Below are positions 25,135 through 33,801 of a stretch of DNA of 64,000 bases, in pieces. Position numbers and translations under genes: made by a program. The stretch is from the NCBI GenBank assembly GCA_035249905.1, contig DATFFT010000035.1, positions 15,049 through 79,048 of the forward strand. The letters are read 5' to 3'. Below the pieces are notes generated by a model. The model did no database searches. It was not told where the DNA came from and was given only the letters and a program-made list of their open reading frames with translations. Within the stretch, counting starts at the first letter, position 1; every line of letters starts with the position of its first letter. This DNA comes from JAOUEA01 sp035249905. Lineage in GTDB: Bacteria; Actinomycetota; UBA4738; HRBIN12.

Positions 25135-25644
25135 TCACTCGGCGATATCGATGCGCTCGATCACGACATCGTCGGTCGGGCGGTCCTGGCCCGACGTGGA
25201 CGACTTGGAGATGCGCTCGACGACGTCGTAGCCCTCGGTGACCTCGCCGAAGATCGTGTGCCGCCCGGTGAGCCAGTCGGTGGGCGCCACCGTCACGAAG
25301 AACTGGCACCCGTTCGTGCCCGGGCCGGCGTTCGCCATCGCGAGCAACCCGGGACGATCGAACGACGGACCGTCGGGCGGGGTCTCGTCGTCGAAGGTAT
25401 AGCCGGGGCCTCCAGTGCCGGTGCCGGTCGGGTCGCCGCCCTGGATCATGAAGCCGTCGATGACCCGGTGGAAGATCGTGCCGGGGTAGAGCGCCTCGGT
25501 CTTCTCCTGGCCGTCGCGGGGGTCGGTCCACCCCTTGGCTCCGGTGGCCAGGCCGACGAAGTTCTGAACGGTCTCGGGGGCGTGCTCGGGCATCAGTTGG
25601 ACGGTGAACGATCCCTGGTTCGTCACGAACGTGGCGGTGGGCAT
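25135..25644 (-). CDS. Peptidyl-prolyl cis-trans isomerase, cyclophilin type
   Basis: Cytoplasmic protein-folding catalyst of 169 residues with no signal peptide. Cyclophilin blocks are FHRVIDGFMIQGGDPTGTGTGGPGY with the catalytic Arg, LLAMANAGPGTNGCQFFVT and the Trp-His loop WLTGRHTIFGEV. GAGGAGG lies six bases before the ATG and a TAGACT -10 lies 27 bp further up. Single gene between the serine-cycle cluster and the antiporter. Confidence 0.95.
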   Translation of the reverse strand: MPTATFVTNQGSFTVQLMPEHAPETVQNFVGLATGAKGWTDPRDGQEKTEALYPGTIFHRVIDGFMIQGGDPTGTGTGGPGYTFDDETPPDGPSFDRPGLLAMANAGPGTNGCQFFVTVAPTDWLTGRHTIFGEVTEGYDVVERISKSSTSGQDRPTDDVVIERIDIAE

Positions 25645-25677
25645 GCGGAAGCCTCCTCGGTTCCCTCGGAAGCTTTC

Positions 25678-25683
25678 AGTCTA
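25678..25683 (-). promoter_or_regulatory. -10 box TAGACT of the cyclophilin gene
   Basis: TAGACT fits TANNNT and would give a 5' leader of about 27 nt that contains the GAGGAGG ribosome site. It is a leadered promoter, in contrast to the leaderless ones in this window. Confidence 0.45.
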
Positions 25684-25731
25684 CCGAGGGCGCGATGCCA
25701 CCCCGGGGGCGCATCCTGGAACGCCTACGCC

Positions 25732-27027
25732 TCAGCGCAGGGGCGAGCCGGCGCGCACGACGCGGCCGAGCCAGCTGCCGGCGATCAACGAGGTCACGAT
25801 CGCGAGCATCACCAGCACGGCGTAGAAGCCCGGGTCGACGATGCCGGCGTCGAACGCCACCGAGGCCAGCACGATCCCCGGCCCCCCGCGGGCGTTCAAC
25901 GCCACCCCCAGGTTGCGTGCACCCTCCGAGGACTCACCGGCCCATCGCGCCGCGGTCCACACGCTCACGAACTTGACGAGGCAGGCGACGGCCAGGAACA
26001 GCACGAAGAACAGCGGTTCGAATCCATGGAGCAGATCGAGGCGAAGCCCCACGATCGCGAAGTACAGCGGGATGAAGAACGCGAACGAGAATCCGCGGAT
26101 CGTCTCGCGAGCGGCCTCGGCGCCGGTCGTTCCCTCGGCGGATCCCACGACGATGCCGGCGACGAACGCGCCGAACAGTGGAACCACGTCGAGCGACACC
26201 GCGAGGACCGTTGCCGCCAGCATGAACACGATCTGGAACGCGATCGGGCTGCCACGTTTCACGACGTTGAACCGGAACCGCAGCAACGCCCGATACACGG
26301 GCGGTCCGAGCCAGAGCGCCACCGCCAGGAATCCGAGGGTCGCGCCGACGTGGAACGCGATCGAGGCCGTCGACCCGGGCTCGAGGTCGAGCAGCGACGG
26401 GAGGCCGACGAGGTCGCTCGTCGATCCCGCCACGAGCCCCAGCGCGATGGCGAGGAGCACGTAGATCACGACGTCCTCCAGCACGGCGACCGCCAGGACG
26501 ATGCGTGCGAACGCGGTCTCGAGGATGCCGAGGTCGTACATGATCCGGGAGATCACGGGGATACTGGTGACCGCGATCGCCAGCGCGAAGACCAGCACGA
26601 ACGCCGAGCGATCGTCCGCCGCACCGATGTGCGCTCCTTCGGGCAGCAGCGCCACGAATCCCAGGCCTGCCACGAACGGCACCACCATCCCGATGACGGT
26701 CACGGCGGCCACCGTGCGGCGCTCGTCCGCCCGGAAGGACGAGCGGATCTCCGAGCCGGCGCTGAACATAAGCAGCAGCAGACCGAGCTGGTACACGGCG
26801 TCGAGCACGATCGGCACGGGGCCGGTCGGCGGAAAGATCCGATCGTGGAAGTCCGGCGCGACCGCCCCGAGGAGCGTCGGCCCCAGCAGCAATCCGCCGA
26901 GGATCTCTCCGATCACACGAGGCTGCCCGAACCGGGCGGCGAGGTAGCCCCCCGAGTGGGCGGCCACGAGCAACAGGAAGACCGCGAGCAAGAGCCTCGC
27001 GAGCTCGAGGGTACCGAGCGTCTCCAT
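25732..27027 (-). CDS. Cation/proton antiporter (CPA2, KefB/NhaA-fold type)
   Basis: Integral membrane exchanger of 431 residues with about 12-13 hydrophobic segments. Family features: LAARFGQPRVIGEILGGLLLGPTLLG at the N terminus, GLLLLMFSAGSEI, LALAIAVTSIPVISRIMYDLG with the TSxP crossing region, and GALNARGG-like VALNARGGPGIVLAS near the end. No TrkA-N or TrkA-C regulatory domain is attached. ATG 27027 follows GGAGGA at good spacing; the in-frame GTG at 27042 lies in that ribosome site. The ion is probably Na+ or K+. Confidence 0.88.
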   Translation of the reverse strand: METLGTLELARLLLAVFLLLVAAHSGGYLAARFGQPRVIGEILGGLLLGPTLLGAVAPDFHDRIFPPTGPVPIVLDAVYQLGLLLLMFSAGSEIRSSFRADERRTVAAVTVIGMVVPFVAGLGFVALLPEGAHIGAADDRSAFVLVFALAIAVTSIPVISRIMYDLGILETAFARIVLAVAVLEDVVIYVLLAIALGLVAGSTSDLVGLPSLLDLEPGSTASIAFHVGATLGFLAVALWLGPPVYRALLRFRFNVVKRGSPIAFQIVFMLAATVLAVSLDVVPLFGAFVAGIVVGSAEGTTGAEAARETIRGFSFAFFIPLYFAIVGLRLDLLHGFEPLFFVLFLAVACLVKFVSVWTAARWAGESSEGARNLGVALNARGGPGIVLASVAFDAGIVDPGFYAVLVMLAIVTSLIAGSWLGRVVRAGSPLR

Positions 27028-27091
27028 GATGCCGTCCTCCACGTATGAGCGGGCAGGGACGCGGCTTCAGCGGATGCCGCGTGTCAGCGCG

Positions 27092-28345
27092 TCACACGTC
27101 GGTGAAGCGGGCGATCATGTACTGCGGAGTGCCGGAGACATCGGTGAACTGCCCGCCGACCCACACCTGGTCACCGGTCGAGAAGATGTCCCACGGGCCG
27201 TAGAACTTCCCGGAGAACGAGGGCGTCCATCCGTCGATCGGGTTCGAGGTGTTCGGGTCGCGAACGCATCCGTTGATCGAGGCTACGGCGAACCGGGTAC
27301 GGGCGTCGTTCTCGTTGCCGCTCACCCAGGGGCACTTGACGGAGACGTTCGCGAAGTGACCGCCGAAGTACACGCGGGTGCCGTCGACCGACAGGTCCAC
27401 GGTCTGCACGTTCCCGCCGGTCTTGACGTCGAACAGGATGTTGCCGAAGTCGTCGCCGAGGTCGAAGCCGTAGAGAGCGTTCGAGCCCCCGTAGCCGACG
27501 AACAGGCGGTTGCAGCTCGCGTCGAGGTCGAACGCGTTGACCCCGTTCGGGATCGCGGCGTTGTCGGGTGTCCAGGCATCGAGTGCGCCGGTCGTCGCGT
27601 CGAACATCGCGAGGGTGGCGCGGGCGACGTTCGTGCCGGTCGAGCCTGACGCCTTGCGAAACGCACCGCCGGCGATGATCCGCGAGCCGTCGCAGGTTGA
27701 CGTGAGCGTGCGCGCGAGGCCGGCCGTGCGCGGCTTCCATTGGCTGTTCAGCGTGCCGTCGAGGTTGAAGGCGGCGAGATGGTTGCGAGGGGCTCCGTCG
27801 ACGGTCGTGAAGTACCCGGCCACGTAGACGCGGTTGCCGAGCGCGTAGATGCCACGGATGCGATCGCTGATGTCGACCCCGATCTGGTGGTGCACGGCCG
27901 GGTCGAGCTGGCCGGTCGCGAGGTCATAGGCGGCGAGGTTCAACCTCGGCTTCCCTTCGGCCTGGGAGAACTTCCCGGCGACCCAGAGCTTGCCGCCCGC
28001 GACGGCCAGCCCGTAGACGACGGCGGCCTCACCGGGTGCGCCGACCTGCGGCTTGAAGGTCTTGATCGCCGTGCCCGTCGTGGCATCGATGGCACCCAGG
28101 TTGAGCACGGAGACTGCGCTGCCCGCACCGCAGCTCTGTCCGGGCGGGCACCTCCGGAGGGACTTGAACTTGCCGCCGAGGTAGATCGTGTCGCCGGCCT
28201 TCGCGATCGCGTAGACCTGCCCGTTCGTCATCCACGTGTCGTCGGGCGTGTCGCTGAACGCGGCGTCGGCCGTCGGGGCGGCGCCGATCAGGGTCGACGC
28301 AGCAAGAGCGAACGACAGGCAGAGCCTGATGGTGCGTCGGATCAT
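27092..28345 (-). CDS. Secreted beta-propeller protein, unknown function
   Basis: A 417-residue exported protein. The signal peptide (RRTIRLCLSFALAASTLIG, cleavage after APTADA) is followed by about six propeller blades with repeats of the type VYVAGYFTTVDG / LWVAGKFSQAEG / VYFGGHFANVSV / VWVGGQFTDVSG, close to delta-60/DUF5122-like repeats. Six cysteines may form extracellular disulfides. AGGAGGAG lies seven bases before the ATG. Its position before an exopolysaccharide region suggests a surface role, but there is no direct sign of one. Confidence 0.7.
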   Translation of the reverse strand: MIRRTIRLCLSFALAASTLIGAAPTADAAFSDTPDDTWMTNGQVYAIAKAGDTIYLGGKFKSLRRCPPGQSCGAGSAVSVLNLGAIDATTGTAIKTFKPQVGAPGEAAVVYGLAVAGGKLWVAGKFSQAEGKPRLNLAAYDLATGQLDPAVHHQIGVDISDRIRGIYALGNRVYVAGYFTTVDGAPRNHLAAFNLDGTLNSQWKPRTAGLARTLTSTCDGSRIIAGGAFRKASGSTGTNVARATLAMFDATTGALDAWTPDNAAIPNGVNAFDLDASCNRLFVGYGGSNALYGFDLGDDFGNILFDVKTGGNVQTVDLSVDGTRVYFGGHFANVSVKCPWVSGNENDARTRFAVASINGCVRDPNTSNPIDGWTPSFSGKFYGPWDIFSTGDQVWVGGQFTDVSGTPQYMIARFTDV

Positions 28346-28572
28346 CGCGATGCTCCTCCTGTTCGGGGGGGACGCGCGCTCGGGCGCGCACAACCGGGAC
28401 AGGCTACGGGGTCGGGCGGGCTCCTACCATCGGCCATAGGACCAAGCGTTCGGCACTCGGGGTGGGAGCTCGGCTTGGTTGCCGAAGGGCGATACGGCAG
28501 GGTCAGCCTGCCCGCGCACGATCGGATGGACGATGGTCCTAGAGCGGAGGACATGTTGCGTCTCTGAGGAAA

Positions 28573-28660
28573 TGGCCGAACCATGGAGGCGTGGTCGGAT
28601 GACCTCCGGTATCATCCCGAGGTCTCCCGCGGGAGCGACGCCAGGCCGACGGTTCGGCCA
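28573..28660. repeat. Long-spaced 10-bp inverted repeat around the Wzz/kinase promoter
   Basis: TGGCCGAACC (28573-28582) and GGTTCGGCCA (28651-28660) are perfect inverted copies on either side of the TATCAT -10 box at 28610. This could be a pair of operators for a looping regulator. The core GGCCGAAC is GC-rich and found elsewhere, so chance is possible. Confidence 0.3.
28610..28615 (+). promoter_or_regulatory. -10 box TATCAT upstream of the Wzz/kinase gene
   Basis: TATCAT in the CGGTATCATCCC context predicts a start near 28622 and a leader of about 66 nt containing the AGGAG ribosome site at 28678-28682. Confidence 0.45.
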
Positions 28661-28688
28661 TCACGGGCGGAACGAGCAGGAGCAGTCG

Positions 28689-30422
28689 GTGTCCGAGAGC
28701 ATCAGGGTCCTCGATCTTCGCGACTACTGGCGGATGATCCGGACCCGCATCTGGACCGTGCTCGCCATGGCCACGATCGTCGCGGCCATCGCGGGCGCCT
28801 ACGTCGCGCTCCGGCCCCCGACGTACTACTCCCAGGCGAAGGTCATCGTCGATCCGCTGGTCAACCCCGCGATCGCCGGCGCGACCGGCAACCCGACCTC
28901 CTACCAGCCCGACATGGTGATCGAGAGCGAGATCGTCGGGTCGATCGACATCGCGCGTGCGGTGCGGGAGGACCTCAACCTCTCCTCCTCGCCGGAGGAG
29001 CTCGCGGCGACCGTGCGTGTCGATCCCCAGGGCGATGCTGCGGTGATGTACATCGGGTACCTGGCCAGCCAACCCGAGACCGCAGCCACGATCGCGAACT
29101 CCTTCGCCGAGCAGTACCTCGCGAACCGCAAGGAACAGGTCGATGCGCAAGTGGAGGCAGCGATCGCCCCCCTCTCGGACCAGATCGATCTGATCGCCGG
29201 CGAAGCCGGAGCCATCGAGGCGGCCATCGAATCGAGCGACGATCCCGCGGAGATCGGCACCTTGCAAGCGGATCTCGAGGGGAAGCGGGCCCAGATCACG
29301 CAGCTCGGGACCGACATCGCCGAGATCCAGGGAAACGCCCCGAATTCGGGCGGTTCGATCGTGCAGTTCGCCACCGCCCCCCGCCAGCCGTCGGGGCCGA
29401 GCCTCGTGCTGGCGTCGATCCTCGGCTTCATCGTCGGAGCCATCATCGGCGCTGGGCTCGCGATCCTGCTTGGGCTACGGGCCAACCGCGTCGGAGGCCG
29501 GGACGAGCTCGCCGAGTTCATCGGCGCGCCGGTGATGGGCGTGATCCCGACCGTCGATGACTGGTCGAGCCGCGACAAGGCGGAGCTCGTGACGCGCGAT
29601 CACCCGGGTGGGCCGGCAGCCGAGGCCTACCGAACGCTGGCGACGAACATCCGGTTCCTGCGTTCGCAGCGTGCCGTCGGGGTCGTCGTCGTGACGAGTG
29701 CGCTTCCCGGCGAGGGCAAGAGCGCCACGACCGCGAACCTCGCCGTCGTGTTGGCTGAGACCGGCGTGCGGACGCTGCTCATCGATACCGATCTTCGGCG
29801 CCCCCGGGCGGAGCGCTTCTTGGGTGTGCCCAACGGAGCGGGGCTCCGTGAGGCCCTCGACGGAGCCAGGACGCTCGACGACGTCGTGTTGGCCACCGAG
29901 ATCCCGAACCTCTCGATCGTGCGGAGCGGATCGATCCCCGATGACCCGGTATCGCTGCTCGCCGGCCCGCACGCCGACTCCGTCTTCCACGACATGCGCC
30001 GGCTCGGCGACATCGTGATCTGCGATGCGCCGCCGACGCTGCCGGTCGCCGACGCGTCGATCCTCGCCGAGGTCGCCGACGTCGTGCTGTTCGTGCACGA
30101 TCCCGCGATCTCGAGCCGCACCGCGCTCGAAGACGCCGTCCGGCAGCTGCGAACGGCCGGCGGAGAGATCGCCGGCGGCGTGTACAACAACATCACGACG
30201 CTGCAGCGCAACTCGCTCGGATATGCGAGCTACGACCAGTACTACGGACCCGACGACCGTTCGCGCGCCCGAAAGCGTGCCCCGGCCACCCGGGACGAGC
30301 GCGCCGCGATGAAGCCCTCCGACGTGCCCCCCAAGGTCGAGCCGGCCTCCGGTAACGGCAGCGGTGCTCCCCGTCGCGAGAAGGCCCCGGCATCGACCCC
30401 CGGTGAGCAGGCCGAACGATAG
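28689..30422 (+). CDS. Polysaccharide co-polymerase fused to BY-kinase (Wzz-CpsD type)
   Basis: Controls exopolysaccharide chain length and export through tyrosine autophosphorylation. The 577-residue protein has a first membrane span at about 21-41, an extracytoplasmic Wzz domain with a coiled-coil-like middle, a second span near 240-260 preceded by APRQPSGPS, and a cytoplasmic kinase: Walker A SALPGEGKSATTANLA (about 336-351), A' LLIDTDLRRPR and Walker B VICDAPPTLP. The tail has the tyrosine cluster YASYDQYYG near 511-520 and a charged end. GTG 28689 has AGGAG at six bases. Such one-piece fusions are typical of Gram-negative Wzc; actinobacteria also have them. Confidence 0.9.
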   Translation: MSESIRVLDLRDYWRMIRTRIWTVLAMATIVAAIAGAYVALRPPTYYSQAKVIVDPLVNPAIAGATGNPTSYQPDMVIESEIVGSIDIARAVREDLNLSSSPEELAATVRVDPQGDAAVMYIGYLASQPETAATIANSFAEQYLANRKEQVDAQVEAAIAPLSDQIDLIAGEAGAIEAAIESSDDPAEIGTLQADLEGKRAQITQLGTDIAEIQGNAPNSGGSIVQFATAPRQPSGPSLVLASILGFIVGAIIGAGLAILLGLRANRVGGRDELAEFIGAPVMGVIPTVDDWSSRDKAELVTRDHPGGPAAEAYRTLATNIRFLRSQRAVGVVVVTSALPGEGKSATTANLAVVLAETGVRTLLIDTDLRRPRAERFLGVPNGAGLREALDGARTLDDVVLATEIPNLSIVRSGSIPDDPVSLLAGPHADSVFHDMRRLGDIVICDAPPTLPVADASILAEVADVVLFVHDPAISSRTALEDAVRQLRTAGGEIAGGVYNNITTLQRNSLGYASYDQYYGPDDRSRARKRAPATRDERAAMKPSDVPPKVEPASGNGSGAPRREKAPASTPGEQAER

Positions 30423-30428
30423 GCGGGG

Positions 30429-31769
30429 GTGTCGTCGTTCGAGCCGGCGGGGCTCGAGGGTGATCTCATGGGGTCCGTGAACCGTATCCAGCCGGTGGGG
30501 TACGAGGCCTCGACGCCGGTCGCGGTCCGCTCGACGGACTCCTTCGTGCTGTGGCGCGCGTACATGCTGATCATGCTCGCGGCGTCGTTCGACGTGTACG
30601 ACTGGCTCGATCGCTCCGTCCAAGGTGGAGCCACCCGCTACCTCATCATGACGGTGCCGATCGTGGCAGCGGTCTGGATCCGGTTGCGGCAGCCCGGATT
30701 CCTGGTTCGTCGTCCGATGCCCTCCGACATCGTGCTGTTCGCGCTGTTCGTCTTCGGACTCGGGGGCTCGCTGATCGGGGTGGCGTTCTTCGGCACGGTC
30801 GAGAACGCCAGGCCGATCTTCCTGCCGATGATGATCCCCTTCCTGTACCTGCTCACGACCGAGGACCCGACGGACCGCGAGGTCGCCACGACGCTCTCGT
30901 GGTTGTCGATCATCGCGACGGCCTATACGGCGATGAATGCGCTGGTGAACCTGGGCGTGCTGCCGGGCCTCGCGGAGTTCCGGCAGTACCGGAACGCGAG
31001 CGTCGCGGTGGTCGCCTTGGCCGTCGCGACCGCGATCGTGCTGGGCAAGCGACGCCGGCTGCTGTTCGTGCTCGCCCTCTCGGCGGTGACCTTCGTGACC
31101 TACCCGTCGGCGACGTCGGTGTTGGTCGGGGGGTCGGTGGTGCTGACGTTCTACCTCACGGGCCGGCGTTCGAGCGGCCTGCGCACGTTGCTCGTGAGCG
31201 CCACGATCGTCATGGTCTCCGCGCTGGCGCTGGTGAACTTCGACCGGGGGGTCCAGCTCACCGACCAGTACTTCGCGGCCGTCGACAAGGCCAACGCGAA
31301 CAGCGGGCGCCTCGATCTGTGGACGGAGGGGCTCGACCGGTGGCGCGACGCCCCGATCTTCGGCTCCGGCTTCGCAGGGGAGGTGACGGCGGTCCGCTCC
31401 CGCGACCAGCGTGCGTTGCCCTTCCACAACGACTTCGTCCTGTTCCTCGCGAGCGGCGGACTCGTCGGGCTCGGGCTGCTCGTCGCCTGGTTCGTGCTGA
31501 CCGAGCTCACCCTGATCCGCCGGTACCGCGGGTTCGTGCGAGCAGGCGACCTGCGACGGGCGGGCCTGCTCAGGACGATCCTCGTGTGCATCAACGCCTT
31601 CGTGGTCGCGATGGCGTTCAATCCAGTGCTGCCCGGCGCGTCGCGATCCGCGACGATCTTCGGGCTCTATGCGATCGCCATGTCGCTCGGGGAGCCTCCG
31701 TCGGTCCCGCGCCGCGAGCCGACCGGTGAACCGCAGACGGTCAGCGCACCCGCGGTGCCATCCGCTTGA
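30429..31769 (+). CDS. O-antigen ligase/polymerase-like membrane protein (Wzy/WaaL family)
   Basis: A 446-residue polytopic protein with about 11-12 spans, probably polymerizing or ligating polysaccharide repeat units outside the membrane. The large extracytoplasmic loop with DLWTEGLDRWRDAPIFGSGF and the LPFHNDFVLFLASGGLVGLG motif are typical of Wzy/WaaL proteins. GTG 30429 has GGCGGGGG upstream; ATG 30468 is an alternative. It starts 6 bp after the Wzz/kinase gene, so the two are co-transcribed. Its 3' end overlaps a convergent sulfotransferase gene by 29 bp. Confidence 0.8.
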   Translation: MSSFEPAGLEGDLMGSVNRIQPVGYEASTPVAVRSTDSFVLWRAYMLIMLAASFDVYDWLDRSVQGGATRYLIMTVPIVAAVWIRLRQPGFLVRRPMPSDIVLFALFVFGLGGSLIGVAFFGTVENARPIFLPMMIPFLYLLTTEDPTDREVATTLSWLSIIATAYTAMNALVNLGVLPGLAEFRQYRNASVAVVALAVATAIVLGKRRRLLFVLALSAVTFVTYPSATSVLVGGSVVLTFYLTGRRSSGLRTLLVSATIVMVSALALVNFDRGVQLTDQYFAAVDKANANSGRLDLWTEGLDRWRDAPIFGSGFAGEVTAVRSRDQRALPFHNDFVLFLASGGLVGLGLLVAWFVLTELTLIRRYRGFVRAGDLRRAGLLRTILVCINAFVVAMAFNPVLPGASRSATIFGLYAIAMSLGEPPSVPRREPTGEPQTVSAPAVPSA

Positions 31770-32685
31770 ACGCGGCCCGCTTCCGTCGCTGGGCGAGCGA
31801 CCAGTAGCCCCCGTGCACCGCGTCGGATGCCACCGACCGGGGTGAGGTGCCGATCTCGTCCAGCTGCTCGAGCAGCGCCCCGAAGTCGTACCCCATCACC
31901 GCCAGTCGCTCCGCGCCGACCCATCGCAAGTAGCCGCGGCACCAGCGCTTGCGGTACGGGTTGGCGAGGGTGGAACGCCACTTCTCGAGCGGCTCGGTGC
32001 TGATCGTCGAGTACCGATCCACGCCGGTGGGGTCGCCCATCGACCCCTCGAGCCGAACCCCGCTGAACGTCGTCAGCAGATCGTCTGCGTAGGGCAGGTC
32101 GAGATACTCGAAGATGCGCGGCCACGTTCGGGCCGGATCGCCCACCAGGTCCTCGTACCGTACGGCGATCGTCGAATCACGATGCGAGCCGTAGGCGTCG
32201 ACCAGCGAGGCGAGCCCGCGCAGGTCACCCTGCCATCGGTCGACGTTCCAGCGTCCCTTCGCCCAGGTCTGGACGATCGAGGCGACGACCGCGAGCGGGT
32301 TTCGCCACAGGAAGACGCTCTTCGCCTCCGGGAAGACGTCGAGCAGGTCGTCGATCACATAGTGGTAGCGGGGCGTCTTGTCGAGGAAGTACCGCTTCTC
32401 GGGGCCGGCGGCGCGCGAGTACAGGTCGATCCCGAAGTCGTGCAGCGCCCGTCGGTAGTCTCGCTCGCCGTCGGGCAGCGACCGCAGGAACTCCGCGATC
32501 GCCCGTGCGGCGATCGGTTGCGTGTATTCGGCCGCGATGCCCCGCTCCCGGGTCGCGTACAGGTGCGGCAGGAGCACCCAGGGCTCGGCCGCGGTCGCGA
32601 TGTCCCGATGCCCGGCGAGCACCCGTTGCACGAGCGTCGAGCCCGATCGCGGTAGCGACAGCAGGAAGATCGGCGTGACGCTCAC
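31741..32685 (-). CDS. Sulfotransferase family protein
   Basis: Likely PAPS-dependent sulfotransferase of 314 residues. The 5'-phosphosulfate loop is IFLLSLPRSGSTLVQRVL at the N terminus, and the 3'-phosphate region appears as SVFLWRNPLAVVAS. A Lys/His-rich middle (FLDKTPRYHYVIDDLL) completes the family pattern. GTG 32685 overlaps the stop of the glycosyltransferase gene (GTGA), so it belongs to a three-gene operon with GT2 and GT4 genes and probably modifies their glycan product. Confidence 0.85.
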   Translation of the reverse strand: MSVTPIFLLSLPRSGSTLVQRVLAGHRDIATAAEPWVLLPHLYATRERGIAAEYTQPIAARAIAEFLRSLPDGERDYRRALHDFGIDLYSRAAGPEKRYFLDKTPRYHYVIDDLLDVFPEAKSVFLWRNPLAVVASIVQTWAKGRWNVDRWQGDLRGLASLVDAYGSHRDSTIAVRYEDLVGDPARTWPRIFEYLDLPYADDLLTTFSGVRLEGSMGDPTGVDRYSTISTEPLEKWRSTLANPYRKRWCRGYLRWVGAERLAVMGYDFGALLEQLDEIGTSPRSVASDAVHGGYWSLAQRRKRAAFKRMAPRVR

Positions 32686-33797
32686 GATGCCTCCAGCACG
32701 TCGCGGTAGCGGGCGGCGATGCCCGCGGGGTCGTAGGTCTCACGGACCCGAGCGACGTCGGCGGCCGAGGGACGGGCGGCCTCCGGATCGTCGAGCATCT
32801 CGCCGAGGCGGTCGGCCATCTCCTTCGGATCAAGCGGATCGTCGAGGTAGGTGGCGAGGCCCATCGTGACCTCCGGGATCGAGGTGGCTCGCGAGGTCAG
32901 CACCGGCAGGCCGAGGCCCAGTGCCTCGATCGGCGGCATGGCGAACCCCTCGAACAACGACGGGAAGGCGAACACGGTGGCCCGACGGTACAAGGAGCCC
33001 AGGGTTCGGTCATCGACGTAGCCGGTCTCGACCACCATCTCGCGCAGCCCCGCTTCGTCGATCAGTCGGTCGAGGGGCGACGTCCTCGCGATCCCCTTGA
33101 GGCGGTCACCGAGCTGCCCCGCGAGCACCAGCTTCGTGTCGGGATGGACGCCGCGCCGCCGGAGCTCGGCGAAGGCGCGCACGAGGGTGGCGAGGTTCTT
33201 GTGCGGGTACTGTGCGGCGACGGCCAGCACGAACGGCCCGTCGCCGACCGATCCGGGCAACCGCTCGTCCTCCGACAGACGCTCCCACGAGATCGGGTTG
33301 TGGATCGCGATCACCCGTGACGCCCAGCGGCGCCCGTACCGCGCGAGTATGTCCTCGCGAACGTGTTCGGAGATCGCGACGGTCCGGTCCGCGAACCGCA
33401 ACGTCGCCTCGTGCGAGGCGCGGAGCCAGGCGCGCTTGCGGGCGCTGAAGTTCCGGGGCAGCGACAGGTACTGCAGATCGTGGATCACCGTGACGAACCG
33501 CGGGCGGCTCCGCGTGCGGGGGTAGGGGGCGGTGAAGTAGTTCGTGAACAGCACGGCGTCGTGCTCGTCGAGGCGCCCCCGGAGCGTGGCGGTGATGCGG
33601 GTGAACCGGTTCCCCCGACCGCTGAGGGCGCGGAACCGCACGCGGTCGGAAGCCGGCCACGGTCGGTCCGTGTAGACGACGAGCTCGTCCCCGGCAGGAC
33701 ACGCCCGTGCGAGCCCGGCCACGAGGTTCGAGACCATGTGCTCGGCGCCCCCGACGCGTCCTGGATCGACGAAGCTCGCGTCGACGGCGATGCGCAC
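32682..33797 (-). CDS. Glycosyltransferase family 4 (GT-B fold)
   Basis: Retaining glycosyltransferase of 371 residues. N-terminal DASFVDPGRVGGAEHMVSNL, linker FVTVIHDLQYLSLP, and the C-terminal nucleotide-sugar site with FVLAVAAQYPHKNLATLVRAF and the EX7E motif in FPSLFEGFAMPPIEALGLGLP. It is mannosyl/rhamnosyltransferase-like but the sugar is not predictable. GTG 33797 begins 4 bp after the GT2 stop. Cytoplasmic, membrane-associated at most. Confidence 0.9.
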   Translation of the reverse strand: MRIAVDASFVDPGRVGGAEHMVSNLVAGLARACPAGDELVVYTDRPWPASDRVRFRALSGRGNRFTRITATLRGRLDEHDAVLFTNYFTAPYPRTRSRPRFVTVIHDLQYLSLPRNFSARKRAWLRASHEATLRFADRTVAISEHVREDILARYGRRWASRVIAIHNPISWERLSEDERLPGSVGDGPFVLAVAAQYPHKNLATLVRAFAELRRRGVHPDTKLVLAGQLGDRLKGIARTSPLDRLIDEAGLREMVVETGYVDDRTLGSLYRRATVFAFPSLFEGFAMPPIEALGLGLPVLTSRATSIPEVTMGLATYLDDPLDPKEMADRLGEMLDDPEAARPSAADVARVRETYDPAGIAARYRDVLEAS

Positions 33798-33801
33798 GCC
33801 G

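Larger units (their letters stand above)
28346..28688. other. Divergent intergenic region before the exopolysaccharide genes
   Basis: About 340 bp between the leftward propeller gene and the rightward Wzz/kinase gene. It holds a TATCAT -10 and a long-spaced inverted repeat (listed separately). No frame with a ribosome site other than those of the flanking genes is seen. Confidence 0.5.

Noticed and set aside
27027..27042. GTG 27042 as the antiporter start
   Set aside because: It lies within the GGAGGA ribosome site that serves ATG 27027.
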